From assembly GCA_021778845.1 (NCBI GenBank), contig JAJYBU010000036.1, positions 1 to 36,889 of the forward strand: a DNA stretch of 36,889 nucleotides, written 5' to 3'. Position 1 is the first letter of the stretch; every line of letters starts with the position of its first letter. The position numbers and the translations under genes were made by a program. The notes beneath the pieces were generated by a model. That model saw only the letters and a program-made list of their open reading frames with translations, did no database searches and was not told where the DNA came from. This DNA is from Acidobacteriota bacterium. Its GTDB lineage: Bacteria; Acidobacteriota; Terriglobia; Terriglobales; Acidobacteriaceae. Shown in pieces: positions 16,235 through 24,146 of the stretch.

Positions 16235-17329
16235 GTGAGAACTCCAAAAGCTGCTCCAACAAACAAAGATCCAGCAACCGCTTCCAAGCTGAAGCCAACC
16301 AGCCTGCGCGATCTCGCCGAGTATTTAGGACTCTCACGCACCACGGTTTCGCTCGTCATCAACAATTCGCACGCAGCCCACGGAATCTCGGAAGAGACCT
16401 GCGAACGCGTTCGAAAAGCCGCCGTGAAGCTCAAGTACAAGGCCAACTACTTTGCTCGCATGCTCAACAACAAGCAGAGTCGCATGGTAGGGGTTCTTGC
16501 TCCCGATCTCGGTGGCGGATATGACTCCGAAATCCTCACCGGTATTGAACGTTTACTGCTGGAGCGCCAGTATCTGTACTTCGTATCCAGTCATCACTGG
16601 GACAAGGCGGTCATTCGTCAACGACTGGAGGTCTTTGCCGAGCGCGGCGCCGAGGGAATCATCCTCATCAACACCCCTGCCGAAACAGGGTCCAGCCTCC
16701 CGATGGTCTCCATCGGCGGCGTCACCCACGATTTTCCGCTCACACGGATCACCCTCGATAACGCCCGCGGCATCCGCTTGGCGCTCGAATACCTCTACAA
16801 ATCCGGGCACCGGGAGATCGCATTTTTTAAAGGCCACACGACATCCAGCGATACCGAACCTCGCTGGACGGCCATCAAGCAAGTGGTGAAATCACTCAAT
16901 CTCCGCGTGCGCAAGGAACACGTGGTCCAACTAAAGCGTCTCGACCATGGCCTGAACCCCATTCGCGAAGGATATGTTGCAGCCGAGCAACTACTCAGTG
17001 CAGAGCACCCATTTACGGCATTGCTGGCCTTCAACGACTTATCCGCAATCGGCGCGATGCACGCGTTTCGTGACGCGGGCAAGCGTATTCCCGATGATAT
17101 TTCCGTCATAGGCTTCGACGATGTGCAGGCCGCGTCCATCATCCAACCGTCTCTGACCACGATTCGCCAACCCCTGGCCCGCATGGGGATGCTCGCCGCC
17201 TCGGAGGTCATGGCTAGAATCGAAGATGCTCAGTCGGAGCCACACAACATCCTCATCGAGCCGGAGTTGGTCATCCGGCAGTCCAGCGCACCCTGCCCGA
17301 AAGCTGTCAAGAGCTCACTCCATCGGTAG
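16235..17329 (+). CDS. LacI-family transcriptional regulator
   Basis: A cytoplasmic sugar-responsive repressor, 364 residues from GTG 16235 (373 from an upstream TTG at 16208). The N-terminal helix-turn-helix reads SLRDLAEYLGLSRTTVSLVI, followed by the hinge region, and a periplasmic-binding-protein-like effector domain begins at RMVGVLAPDLGGGYDSE and continues through FDDVQAASIIQPSLTTIRQP, both typical of the family. Divergent transcription from the receptor/GH16/GH3 genes and the palindrome between them point to local control of this locus, with a beta-gluco-oligosaccharide or glucose derivative as probable inducer (inference). It has an unusually long pre-HTH tail of about 22 residues. Confidence 0.93.
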   Translation: MRTPKAAPTNKDPATASKLKPTSLRDLAEYLGLSRTTVSLVINNSHAAHGISEETCERVRKAAVKLKYKANYFARMLNNKQSRMVGVLAPDLGGGYDSEILTGIERLLLERQYLYFVSSHHWDKAVIRQRLEVFAERGAEGIILINTPAETGSSLPMVSIGGVTHDFPLTRITLDNARGIRLALEYLYKSGHREIAFFKGHTTSSDTEPRWTAIKQVVKSLNLRVRKEHVVQLKRLDHGLNPIREGYVAAEQLLSAEHPFTALLAFNDLSAIGAMHAFRDAGKRIPDDISVIGFDDVQAASIIQPSLTTIRQPLARMGMLAASEVMARIEDAQSEPHNILIEPELVIRQSSAPCPKAVKSSLHR

Positions 17330-17408
17330 TTGAAAAAGCGATTGATGCTGATACGCACTCCTAAAACTCCCGGCGCATTCATTCGATCGCCAATACAGCA
17401 CCGCGACA

Positions 17409-17873
17409 TTACGCCATAGCAGGAGCCAAACGTTTGTGAAACACCCACGCGTCTATCCCCACCCCGTAGAACTCCTCTTCGCGGTGTGAGCGCATAAATC
17501 CGATGCTCACATAGAAGCGTATCGCCGCTTCATTTCCCGTAAAGACATGCAGCACGAGTGCCGCGCAACCGGCCTCGCACGCTTGCCGCTCCGCCTCGCT
17601 GATCAGCAATCTCGCAATACCTCTGCGCCGCTGTTCCGGGGCCACGTCGAGCGTAATGACGTAGCCGATGCGACTCCCTTCCGCTTCTTCCAGGTGCAGG
17701 ATAACGAAGCCCGCGAGCGCGTGATTCTCTTCTGCAATCGTCACGCGTGCCTTTTTCGCCTCTGCAAAACGGCGCATCGCCCCGCGCGTAAAACGGAAGG
17801 GCCGCTCAAAGCACACGACATCGAGCGCATACATCGCTTCGAGATCGTCTGCCTCGTAGCCTCGCAGCAACAC
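17409..17873 (-). CDS. GNAT-family N-acetyltransferase (RimI-like)
   Basis: A 154-residue single-domain acetyltransferase. Motif A, which binds acetyl-CoA pyrophosphate, is seen as VITLDVAPEQRRRGIARLLI (the R-R-x-G-I-A form). Motif B follows as ALVLHVFTGNEAAIRFYVSIGF, with N and the A-I-R-F-Y block characteristic of RimI-type enzymes that acetylate protein N-termini. The start is GTG (17873) with no clear Shine-Dalgarno. It lies 11 bp behind mqnE on the same strand, so it is probably co-transcribed and translationally coupled. The substrate is unknown; RimI is the nearest type but others are possible. Confidence 0.88.
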   Translation of the reverse strand: MLLRGYEADDLEAMYALDVVCFERPFRFTRGAMRRFAEAKKARVTIAEENHALAGFVILHLEEAEGSRIGYVITLDVAPEQRRRGIARLLISEAERQACEAGCAALVLHVFTGNEAAIRFYVSIGFMRSHREEEFYGVGIDAWVFHKRLAPAMA

Positions 17874-17884
17874 GCCGCCCGCTC

Positions 17885-19036
17885 CTATACTGCTATCGTG
17901 AAACTATCTTCGCTGCGAGTGACTGCGTGATACAGCGTGTCGCGCTCTACCGGCACACGCCCAGCCTCGGTAATCAACCGCACCAGGTCATGCCGACGCA
18001 GCCCCTGCGGCGTTTTCGCTCCAGCGTCGTGATAGATCTTCTCCTCCACCACTGTTCCGTCGATATCGTCCGCACCGAAGCGCAGCGAGATCTGCGCCAT
18101 CCTCGGCGTCACCATCTGCCAGTAGCTCTTGATGTGCGCAAAGTTGTCCAGCAGTAACCGGCTCACCGCAATCTGCCGGATATCAGTCAGACCGCTCGAC
18201 ATCGGAAGATGCCCCAGCGCCGTGTTGTCCGGATGAAAGCTCAGCGGAATGAAGGTCTGGAATCCGCCCGTATCATCCTGTACCTCGCGCAGTTTCAGCA
18301 GGTGATCCACGCGGTCTTCATCGTTCTCGATATGTCCATACAGCATCGTCGCATTCGATCGCAGACCCGCTTTGTGCAGCAGTCGCGCCGTCTCCAGCCA
18401 CTCGCTGCCGTCGATCTTGTGATCGCAGATAATATGCCGCACGCGGTCTGCAAAAATCTCCGCACCCCCACCCGGACACGAGTCCACACCCGCTTCCTTC
18501 ATGCGCTCAATCGCCTCTGCGATCGACATCTTTCCTACCTTCGCAAGGAACGCAATCTCTACCATCGTGAAGGCCTTGATATGCACCTTCGGATAGCGCT
18601 CTTTCAGGCCGCGCACCAGATCCATGAAGTACTCGAACGGCAGATCCGGGTGCAGCCCACCCACGATGTGAAACTCCGTGACCGCCTCCGTGAGTCCCTG
18701 CCCAGCCGTCTCCCACGCCTCTTCAAGCGCCATCGTGTAGGTGTCTGCCTCGCCCTTCTTACGGCCAAACGCACACAGCCGGCAAGAGGCCACGCACACA
18801 TTGGTGGGATTGATATGCCGATTCACATTGAAGTACGCCAAGTCTCCATGCATCCGTTCACGGACGAGATTCGCCATCCAGCCAACTGCCAGAATATCGC
18901 CGCTGCGATACAGCGCAAGGCCGTCGTCGAAGCTTAACCGCTCTCCGGCTTCGACCTTCTTTGCAATGGGTTCCAGCGCAGGATCGTCGGTCTGAAATGA
19001 GTGGCGGGGACGTGAGAGTGGGGCAGTCGCTTCCAT
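17885..19036 (-). CDS. mqnE: Aminofutalosine synthase (radical SAM), menaquinone pathway
   Basis: A radical SAM enzyme that joins 3-[(1-carboxyvinyl)oxy]benzoate and SAM to give aminofutalosine in the futalosine route to menaquinone. The CxxxCxxC cluster motif is C81, C85 and C88 in NVCVASCRLCAFGRKKGEA. Family blocks follow: EFHIVGGLHPDLPFEY, PGGGAEIF, NATMLYGHIE and a C-terminal AGRVPVERDTLYH. The 383-residue length fits MqnE. The closely related MqnC is less likely because of the ERDTLY end and GGLHPDLP block. It sits between a beta-propeller gene (9 bp upstream) and the GNAT gene (11 bp downstream), so the other menaquinone genes must lie elsewhere. Confidence 0.92.
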   Translation of the reverse strand: MEATAPLSRPRHSFQTDDPALEPIAKKVEAGERLSFDDGLALYRSGDILAVGWMANLVRERMHGDLAYFNVNRHINPTNVCVASCRLCAFGRKKGEADTYTMALEEAWETAGQGLTEAVTEFHIVGGLHPDLPFEYFMDLVRGLKERYPKVHIKAFTMVEIAFLAKVGKMSIAEAIERMKEAGVDSCPGGGAEIFADRVRHIICDHKIDGSEWLETARLLHKAGLRSNATMLYGHIENDEDRVDHLLKLREVQDDTGGFQTFIPLSFHPDNTALGHLPMSSGLTDIRQIAVSRLLLDNFAHIKSYWQMVTPRMAQISLRFGADDIDGTVVEEKIYHDAGAKTPQGLRRHDLVRLITEAGRVPVERDTLYHAVTRSEDSFTIAV

Positions 19037-19045
19037 ACCCTTATT

Positions 19046-21091
19046 CTACCGCTGTTGGGCGGCAGCAACTCCCCCAGCGGCCCCGCCTCCCGCTCTTGCA
19101 TACGCCTTGCCAAAGCTGGAGTCCACCATCTTTGGCTGGATCACAATCCCGTCATACAACGTCGCTGCAATCAGATGGTCCCCCATCGGCCGGGCAAATC
19201 GCAGCTTCCACCCCGACTCCCAATATCGAACCGCATAGTCCGGAAGTTGCACGGCAAAGACCATCGTCGATGTAGACGTCGTAAGCAGCACGCGATTCCC
19301 CACCCGATCGAAATAAATCCCATCGACCTGCGGGATATCGAGATTGTGCACCAGCTTCCAGGTCGCTCCATTGTCCGGCGAGTAAAAAACGCCTTCACGG
19401 CCTCCGACCCAGAGATTTTTCTGACCATCCAGCGCCACGGCCGAGACCTGCGTCAGTGCAGCCGGCAGCGCAATCGGAGACCACTTCGCACCCCCGTTGA
19501 CCGACAGCGACATGCGTTTGAGCCCCGCAGCCAGCAACACATTCTTCTCCACCGCGACAAAGCGCACCTCGCCCATGTGCAGCGTCGCCACCGGAGCCCA
19601 GGCAATTCCATCATCATCGCTCCGCAGCAAACCTTCGGTCGTGCCAGCGAAGGTCAGATAGCTCCCATCGCTAACCAGCGAATAAATGATGGCATCCAGT
19701 ACAGGCTGGCTCGCCTCCTGGTTCTCGCCCGACTGCGACGTCCCAGCTTCGCGCGGCAGCCTCTTGCCTCGCGCCGTATTCCGCAGCCACTCGCCGGTGT
19801 TCACCCACACCTCACCCTGCAGCCGGAAGATTCCGTGCGTAGTTCCCGCCAACAGCGTGCCCGCGGGAGTCGAAGCAAGGCTGTACACATCGCGTCCATT
19901 CAACCCCACGCTGTCCTGCCTCCAGTGCACTCCCCCGTCAACGCTTTGGAAGACGCCGCCGTCCTGCTTATCATTCACCACGCCCGCATACACCACCGCG
20001 GGACGCACCGGATCGGCCGCATACGCCACCACCTGACGCGCCGAGAAGCCTCGGTTCGCCTCTTGAAAGCTGGCGCCAAAATCATTACTGCGCAGCACTC
20101 CCCCGCGTTCCGTAGCCAGCAGCACACGGCCCGAGTCGTGCGGATCCACATACACATCATTCACAACCAGTTCCGGCGAAGTCACGCGGCTCCACACCTG
20201 GCCCGCATCCAGCGTCCGATAGAGCCCCTCCGTCGTTCCTGCGTACACCGTATTCAGGTGCTCAGGATCCTGCTCCAGCTTGCGTGTCCGCCGAGCCGAA
20301 GATGGAATACCCTGCACCTTCCTGAACTCCAGCCCCGCATCCATACTCTTGTAGATCCCCGAGCACGCACTCGCGTACACCACCTTCGGCTGCATCGGAT
20401 CCACCAGAATCGAAAAAACATCCGAATCCTCGATGATGCCCCGCTTAATATTCTCCCAGTGCAGCCCTCCGTCGACCGTCTTCCACGGCAGGTGCCACGT
20501 TCCCGCGTATATCACCTCAGGATTCCGCGGGTCAATCGCCACCGATTGAACTTCGTGGATCTCCAGGCTCCCCACCGGGCTGATCTGATTCCAATGTACC
20601 CCGTTGTCCGCACTGCGAAAGACCCCTTGCAACGTCCCTGCGACCATCTCATCAGGGTTCGAGTCCGACCGAGTCAGCGACCGAATCGATTGCCCACGCA
20701 TCGCAGCCACAGCCGTCCAGTTCTTCCCCCCGTCCTCGCTCACAAACAAGCCGCCGTCCGGATGATCAACGATCCACGCCCCGACCACCAGCCGCTGTGG
20801 GTTCCGCGCATCCGTAAGAATGTGATCGATGATCAAGTCATTGTGGCCGTCGAGTTGGCTCAGACGCACCCAGCTCTCTCCGCCATCATGGGAGTCATAG
20901 ATCCACCCGTTCGCCGTCCCCAGGTAAAGATGCTTCGAGCTCCCCGGATCAGCCGCAAAGCAGCGGGCATCGCCTCCATAGGGACCTAGAGGAAACCAGC
21001 TCACCGCCAGTGCCGGAAGGACCCCTACGATCCAACTCAACACCAGCACAGCAAAAAGACGCAATGGCAGGGACTTCAAACTCTTCAACAA
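19046..21091 (-). CDS. Secreted Asp-box (BNR/sortilin-like) beta-propeller protein
   Basis: A 681-residue exported protein with a signal peptide (LPLRLFAVLVLSWIVGVLPALA). At least ten repeats carry the Asp-box motif S-x-D-x-G-x-x-W/F: SHDGGESW, SEDGGKNW, SADNGVHW, TVDGGLHW, SMDAGLEF, TLDAGQVW, SNDFGASF, SVDGGVHW, SDDDGIAW and SPDNGATW. Each repeat ends with a hydrophobic strand like VIYAGT or LLAGT, so two propellers are likely. The fold resembles the VPS10/YCF48 type often seen in Acidobacteria; some family members bind glycans or assist complex assembly. No catalytic sialidase or xyloglucanase residues can be assigned. The TTG start (21091 or 21088) is backed by AGGAG at 21096-21100. It leads the unit with mqnE. 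Function unknown. Confidence 0.85.
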   Translation of the reverse strand: MLKSLKSLPLRLFAVLVLSWIVGVLPALAVSWFPLGPYGGDARCFAADPGSSKHLYLGTANGWIYDSHDGGESWVRLSQLDGHNDLIIDHILTDARNPQRLVVGAWIVDHPDGGLFVSEDGGKNWTAVAAMRGQSIRSLTRSDSNPDEMVAGTLQGVFRSADNGVHWNQISPVGSLEIHEVQSVAIDPRNPEVIYAGTWHLPWKTVDGGLHWENIKRGIIEDSDVFSILVDPMQPKVVYASACSGIYKSMDAGLEFRKVQGIPSSARRTRKLEQDPEHLNTVYAGTTEGLYRTLDAGQVWSRVTSPELVVNDVYVDPHDSGRVLLATERGGVLRSNDFGASFQEANRGFSARQVVAYAADPVRPAVVYAGVVNDKQDGGVFQSVDGGVHWRQDSVGLNGRDVYSLASTPAGTLLAGTTHGIFRLQGEVWVNTGEWLRNTARGKRLPREAGTSQSGENQEASQPVLDAIIYSLVSDGSYLTFAGTTEGLLRSDDDGIAWAPVATLHMGEVRFVAVEKNVLLAAGLKRMSLSVNGGAKWSPIALPAALTQVSAVALDGQKNLWVGGREGVFYSPDNGATWKLVHNLDIPQVDGIYFDRVGNRVLLTTSTSTMVFAVQLPDYAVRYWESGWKLRFARPMGDHLIAATLYDGIVIQPKMVDSSFGKAYARAGGGAAGGVAAAQQR

Positions 21092-21221
21092 AAAACTCCT
21101 ATTGCATAAGGCTAACCCAAAGTAGGCTCAGCGGCACGGCGCAGGCATCCTGCGTGTCTATCACTTGATCCGCAAGCAGAACGTACCTGCTCCACACGCC
21201 CATGGCAGAGCCCCACAAAGG

Positions 21222-21257
21222 CAGCGGCCGGTTGGGATCACTCCCAGCCGGCCGCTG
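21222..21257 (-). terminator. Hairpin terminator downstream of the OmpA-family gene
   Basis: CAGCGGCCGG (21222-21231) pairs with CCGGCCGCTG (21248-21257); an inner GGGA/TCCC stem continues after a 2-bp mismatch around the loop TCAC. On the minus strand it follows the gene by 17 bp and precedes CCTTTG. It separates this gene from the propeller-mqnE unit. Confidence 0.75.
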
Positions 21258-21274
21258 TACTTGCTGAGGCAGAA

Positions 21275-22954
21275 CTACATCTTCATTGCCGCCTTCTTGT
21301 GGTGATGCTTCGTGCCAAGCGGCTTGCGCGGCACAGCCTTGACCGCCGTCTCATCCACTGGGGTGAGTCCGGTGAGGTCCAGCGTTGCGCCTGCCGGGAT
21401 CAGCGTGGTCGCATCCGAGTTGGTTCCTGCAGTTCCGGTGTACACCGAGACGCGCGATGCATCCAGGCCCTTCTCCGTTACCAGGTACTCCTTCTCGTTG
21501 ACCGCACGCTCTGCAGCGCGCTTCTCGGTCATTTCAGCAGCCTTCTTCTCCTTGCGATCCGTCTTATGTCCGATCACCTTGACCGGCTCAGAGTTGCCCA
21601 CAACCGCAAGCTTCGCAGTCGTGTCACGCTGTGCGCTCAGGGCGATGTCGTCAAGGCAGGCCTTGGCTTCATTGTCCACGCGCGTCGGACGTGCTTTGTC
21701 CTTGTCGAAGGTAATCGTGCACAGGCTCTGGGTCACAGGAGCTGGCGGCGGCGGCGGCGCATTGAGCGTCACCGTGGTCTGCTGCGAAGCCGTCTGGCCC
21801 TTGTCGTCCACAACGTTGCACGTCACCGTAATCGTAGTTCCCGGTGCAGCGCCCGTCGTCGACAGCGTTGCCGTTCCCGTGTTGCCGCTGATCGATCCAG
21901 CCGTCGAGCTGTAGCTGTACGTCAGAGGACGATTCTGGGGGCTGTTACCCGTCGCCGTAATCACCGAGGGATCGCCCGCATTCAGAGTGCTCGGGTTTGC
22001 CGAGCACGCAACCGTGGGAGGATCAAACGGCTTCACAGTGAACTGAGTCGTGCAATCCGCAAACATGCCCGGCTTCGGACCCTGCTCAACATGTCCCTTC
22101 ACCGTGTATGTCCCGGCAGACAGCGTCTTCGTGTCGATGGCCGCAACGTTCGAGTCACCCGAGACCGTACCGCCGTCCGAGGTCCACTTGTAGTTCACGT
22201 TCTTCTTCGGACGGAGGTCGGTAGCTGTACCCGTTACCGTGACCGGATCGCCCTGGTAGATCGCACCCGTCGGAGCCGTCACAGCGCAGGCATACTTGAC
22301 CGGCGGCGGAGGAACGATGCTTCCGAAGTGCCACAACAGGCCCGTGCTCAACTCAGCTCCATTCAGATTTGCGCGTCCACCCTGCAAATAGATGGTGGGA
22401 TCGGCAGGACCGAAATCGATGTGCGTATAACGATAGTCCGCCTCAAACAGTCTCAGCCCAATGCGATGATTGAAGAACGGCAGGTCATAGTCCATGCCGC
22501 CGCCCGCCAGCAAACCAACGCCCCAATTGTAGGGGTTGTAGCCCACACCACCCGGATTGTTCGGGCCAACACCGTCCACTCCGCCCACCATACCGTGCGT
22601 GAACAGCGTGTAGTTTTGCATCGGCAAACGGAAGATCGGGCCGGCATAATACCCGTAGAACCCGTCACCATTGCCGTTCGGGTTCGCGATCATCGCGGCT
22701 TCGGCACCAAAGTACCGATTGAAGTAGTACGCCCCGCTTCCCATCGCACCATAATCTGCGGATCCAAACTGCTCACCCGACGGCTTGTTGTCACTGTGCA
22801 GGCCGTAGTAGGAATACCCCGTAAATATGTCAACACGCGAGGGACTGGGAGCATTGGGCAGGGTGCTCTGAGCACTGACGCTGGCGACTCCAAAACTGAC
22901 CGCACATGCAGCCAGAGCCAGCCGGCCGATATTGCGAAATGGGCGATAAGACAT
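21275..22954 (-). CDS. OmpA-family outer membrane protein with two Ig-like domains
   Basis: A 559-residue outer membrane protein. The start ATG at 22954 has GGAGG (22963-22967) 8 nt upstream; the longer TTG-started form would place that site inside the coding region. A signal peptide runs to SVSAQ, then an eight-strand-type beta-barrel (about 30-220, with DIFTGYSYYGLHSDNKPSG and FFNHRIGLRLFEADYRYTH). Two Ig-like or PKD-like domains follow (about 225-405), then a C-terminal OmpA-like region starting SLCTITFDKDKARPTRVDNEA. A His/Lys-rich tail (GTKHHHKKAAMKM) ends it. The OmpA part should contact peptidoglycan, while barrel and Ig domains face the envelope. It is transcribed alone, between a terminator and an AT-rich promoter region. 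The exact role is structural by inference. Confidence 0.88.
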   Translation of the reverse strand: MSYRPFRNIGRLALAACAVSFGVASVSAQSTLPNAPSPSRVDIFTGYSYYGLHSDNKPSGEQFGSADYGAMGSGAYYFNRYFGAEAAMIANPNGNGDGFYGYYAGPIFRLPMQNYTLFTHGMVGGVDGVGPNNPGGVGYNPYNWGVGLLAGGGMDYDLPFFNHRIGLRLFEADYRYTHIDFGPADPTIYLQGGRANLNGAELSTGLLWHFGSIVPPPPVKYACAVTAPTGAIYQGDPVTVTGTATDLRPKKNVNYKWTSDGGTVSGDSNVAAIDTKTLSAGTYTVKGHVEQGPKPGMFADCTTQFTVKPFDPPTVACSANPSTLNAGDPSVITATGNSPQNRPLTYSYSSTAGSISGNTGTATLSTTGAAPGTTITVTCNVVDDKGQTASQQTTVTLNAPPPPPAPVTQSLCTITFDKDKARPTRVDNEAKACLDDIALSAQRDTTAKLAVVGNSEPVKVIGHKTDRKEKKAAEMTEKRAAERAVNEKEYLVTEKGLDASRVSVYTGTAGTNSDATTLIPAGATLDLTGLTPVDETAVKAVPRKPLGTKHHHKKAAMKM

Positions 22955-23223
22955 TCGACGATCCTCCAAGTAAACCTTCCTAAGTTCCGTACTCTATGGC
23001 TATTCCACACGGCTAGCCTAAGAGCTATACCCTATAACCATTCAAAAAAGTGTACCGCGAAAGCCTGAGCATCCTGACGAAAATCTTTCAGCATACCGCG
23101 TCAATCGTAATACTTCACATTAAAACTATCAGCTACTCCGTCCTCTGCATGCCTCCAAATTCGAAACGAACCCTTTCTGTCATAGGCTTGATCTTCTACA
23201 TTCATCCATCCAGCCTTAATCGT

Positions 23224-23841
23224 TCAGCTAAGATTCAGTGTCTCCCGGATGGTTCCACGGTTTGACTGGATCTTCTCCTGCAATAACGTGATCGCATACA
23301 ACAACTGCTCCGGCCGCGGCGGGCAGCCCGGCACATACACATCCACCGGAATCACCTGATTCACACCCTGCAGCAACGCATAATTATTGAACACCCCTCC
23401 CGACGTCGCGCATGCTCCCATCGAGATCACCCACTTCGGTTCCGGCATCTGCTCATAAAGCCTGCGCACCACCGGCGCCATCTTCTGCGATACGCGCCCG
23501 GCGATAATCATCAAATCGCTCTGCCTCGGCGATGGCCGGAAGACCTCGGCTCCAAACCGCGCAATATCGTATCGTGATCCGCCCATCGACATCATCTCGA
23601 TCGCGCAGCACGCCAACCCGAACGTCATCGGCCAGATCGAATTCTTCCGCACCCAGTTCACCGCCGCATCCAGCGACGCTAGAACCACACCCTCCGGTTG
23701 GCTGCTTCCCCAGTTCACCTCGTCCAGCTTTTCGCGATTCTTGCCAAAGCTGTCCAACGTGCCAAAAATATAACGGTCATGAAGCGAAGGAGCCGCCGCA
23801 GCCCCACCCTTCGTCGCTGTCTGATTGGAATTCTGACTCAT
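23224..23841 (-). CDS. nuoB: NADH-quinone oxidoreductase subunit B (orphan copy)
   Basis: The complex I peripheral-arm subunit that carries the [4Fe-4S] cluster N2, which reduces quinone. Ligands are C78-C79 in [11 protein letters not shown]144 in MGACATSGG and C173 in [11 protein letters not shown], all in place. The 205-residue length and the [21 protein letters not shown] and [18 protein letters not shown] blocks are standard. An N-terminal low-complexity stretch ([13 protein letters not shown]) is unusual but outside the conserved core. No other nuo gene lies beside it: glnD is 305 bp away and an OmpA gene follows. The copy is therefore an orphan, although it appears functional. TATACT at 23849-23854, 7 nt before the ATG, suggests a leaderless transcript. 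Confidence 0.94.
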   Translation of the reverse strand: MSQNSNQTATKGGAAAAPSLHDRYIFGTLDSFGKNREKLDEVNWGSSQPEGVVLASLDAAVNWVRKNSIWPMTFGLACCAIEMMSMGGSRYDIARFGAEVFRPSPRQSDLMIIAGRVSQKMAPVVRRLYEQMPEPKWVISMGACATSGGVFNNYALLQGVNQVIPVDVYVPGCPPRPEQLLYAITLLQEKIQSNRGTIRETLNLS

Positions 23842-23848
23842 ATCGCTC

Positions 23849-23854
23849 AGTATA
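23849..23854 (-). promoter_or_regulatory. TATACT -10 hexamer for nuoB (leaderless transcript)
   Basis: Read on the minus strand, TATACT lies 7 nt before the ATG of nuoB, placing the start site at or next to the start codon. A poor -35 match is seen. The dyad at 23856-23866 directly upstream could bind a regulator. Confidence 0.4.
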
Positions 23855-24054
23855 CGTTCCCGGAACCCATTGGTTTCATGAGGAAATTCATTTCGTCCTA
23901 CTTTCGATCATCCATCCCATGTCGCCCGACACAAATACCACGCACTGCCGATCTCCATCCCATATGCTGCCGATACGATGCAATACCCCATCAAGTGGTT
24001 GGTTCCACAAATAAATTGGATAAAGGAATTCGAGTTATTTGGATAACAAAAATC

Positions 24055-24089
24055 AGGAAAATTTGACGGCCAGCAGCCACCAATTTCCT
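24055..24089 (-). terminator. Candidate terminator for the amt-PII-glnD operon
   Basis: AGGAAAATT (24055-24063) pairs with AATTTCCT (24082-24089) with one bulged base; an inner GGC/GCC pair strengthens the loop. On the minus strand it is followed by GATTTTTG. It lies about 58 bp after the glnD stop. AT-rich, so of moderate strength. Confidence 0.5.
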
Positions 24090-24146
24090 TTTAACCATCG
24101 CCCGAAAATCTCACCAAACAGCAATAAAATTGCCTCAAATCACATC

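Larger units (their letters stand above)
23842..24146. other. AT-richer intergenic region between glnD and nuoB
   Basis: It holds the nuoB promoter at its left end (TATACT 23849-23854, next to a short dyad GTTCC-C-GGAAC at 23856-23866) and the probable amt-glnD terminator (24055-24089). The middle, about 23890-24050, is notably AT-rich compared with its surroundings. I see no gene, RNA or repeat in it. Confidence 0.55.

Noticed and set aside
19055..20989. A 644-aa plus-strand ORF opposite the beta-propeller gene
   Set aside because: Composition is Arg/His/Pro-biased with no motif; the minus strand carries clear Asp-box repeats and a signal peptide.
21299..23068. A 589-aa plus-strand ORF opposite the OmpA-family gene
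   Set aside because: Arg-rich, no domain; the minus-strand frame has signal peptide, ribosome site and OmpA/Ig features.
22970..23223. AT-richer gap between OmpA gene and nuoB, considered for a small RNA
   Set aside because: No stable hairpin with T-run or conserved motif visible; probably only promoter and 3' sequence.
24120..24136. Short GCAAT/ATTGC dyad after glnD as terminator
   Set aside because: Only a 5-bp AT-rich stem; the 24055-24089 hairpin with TTTTT is a better candidate.
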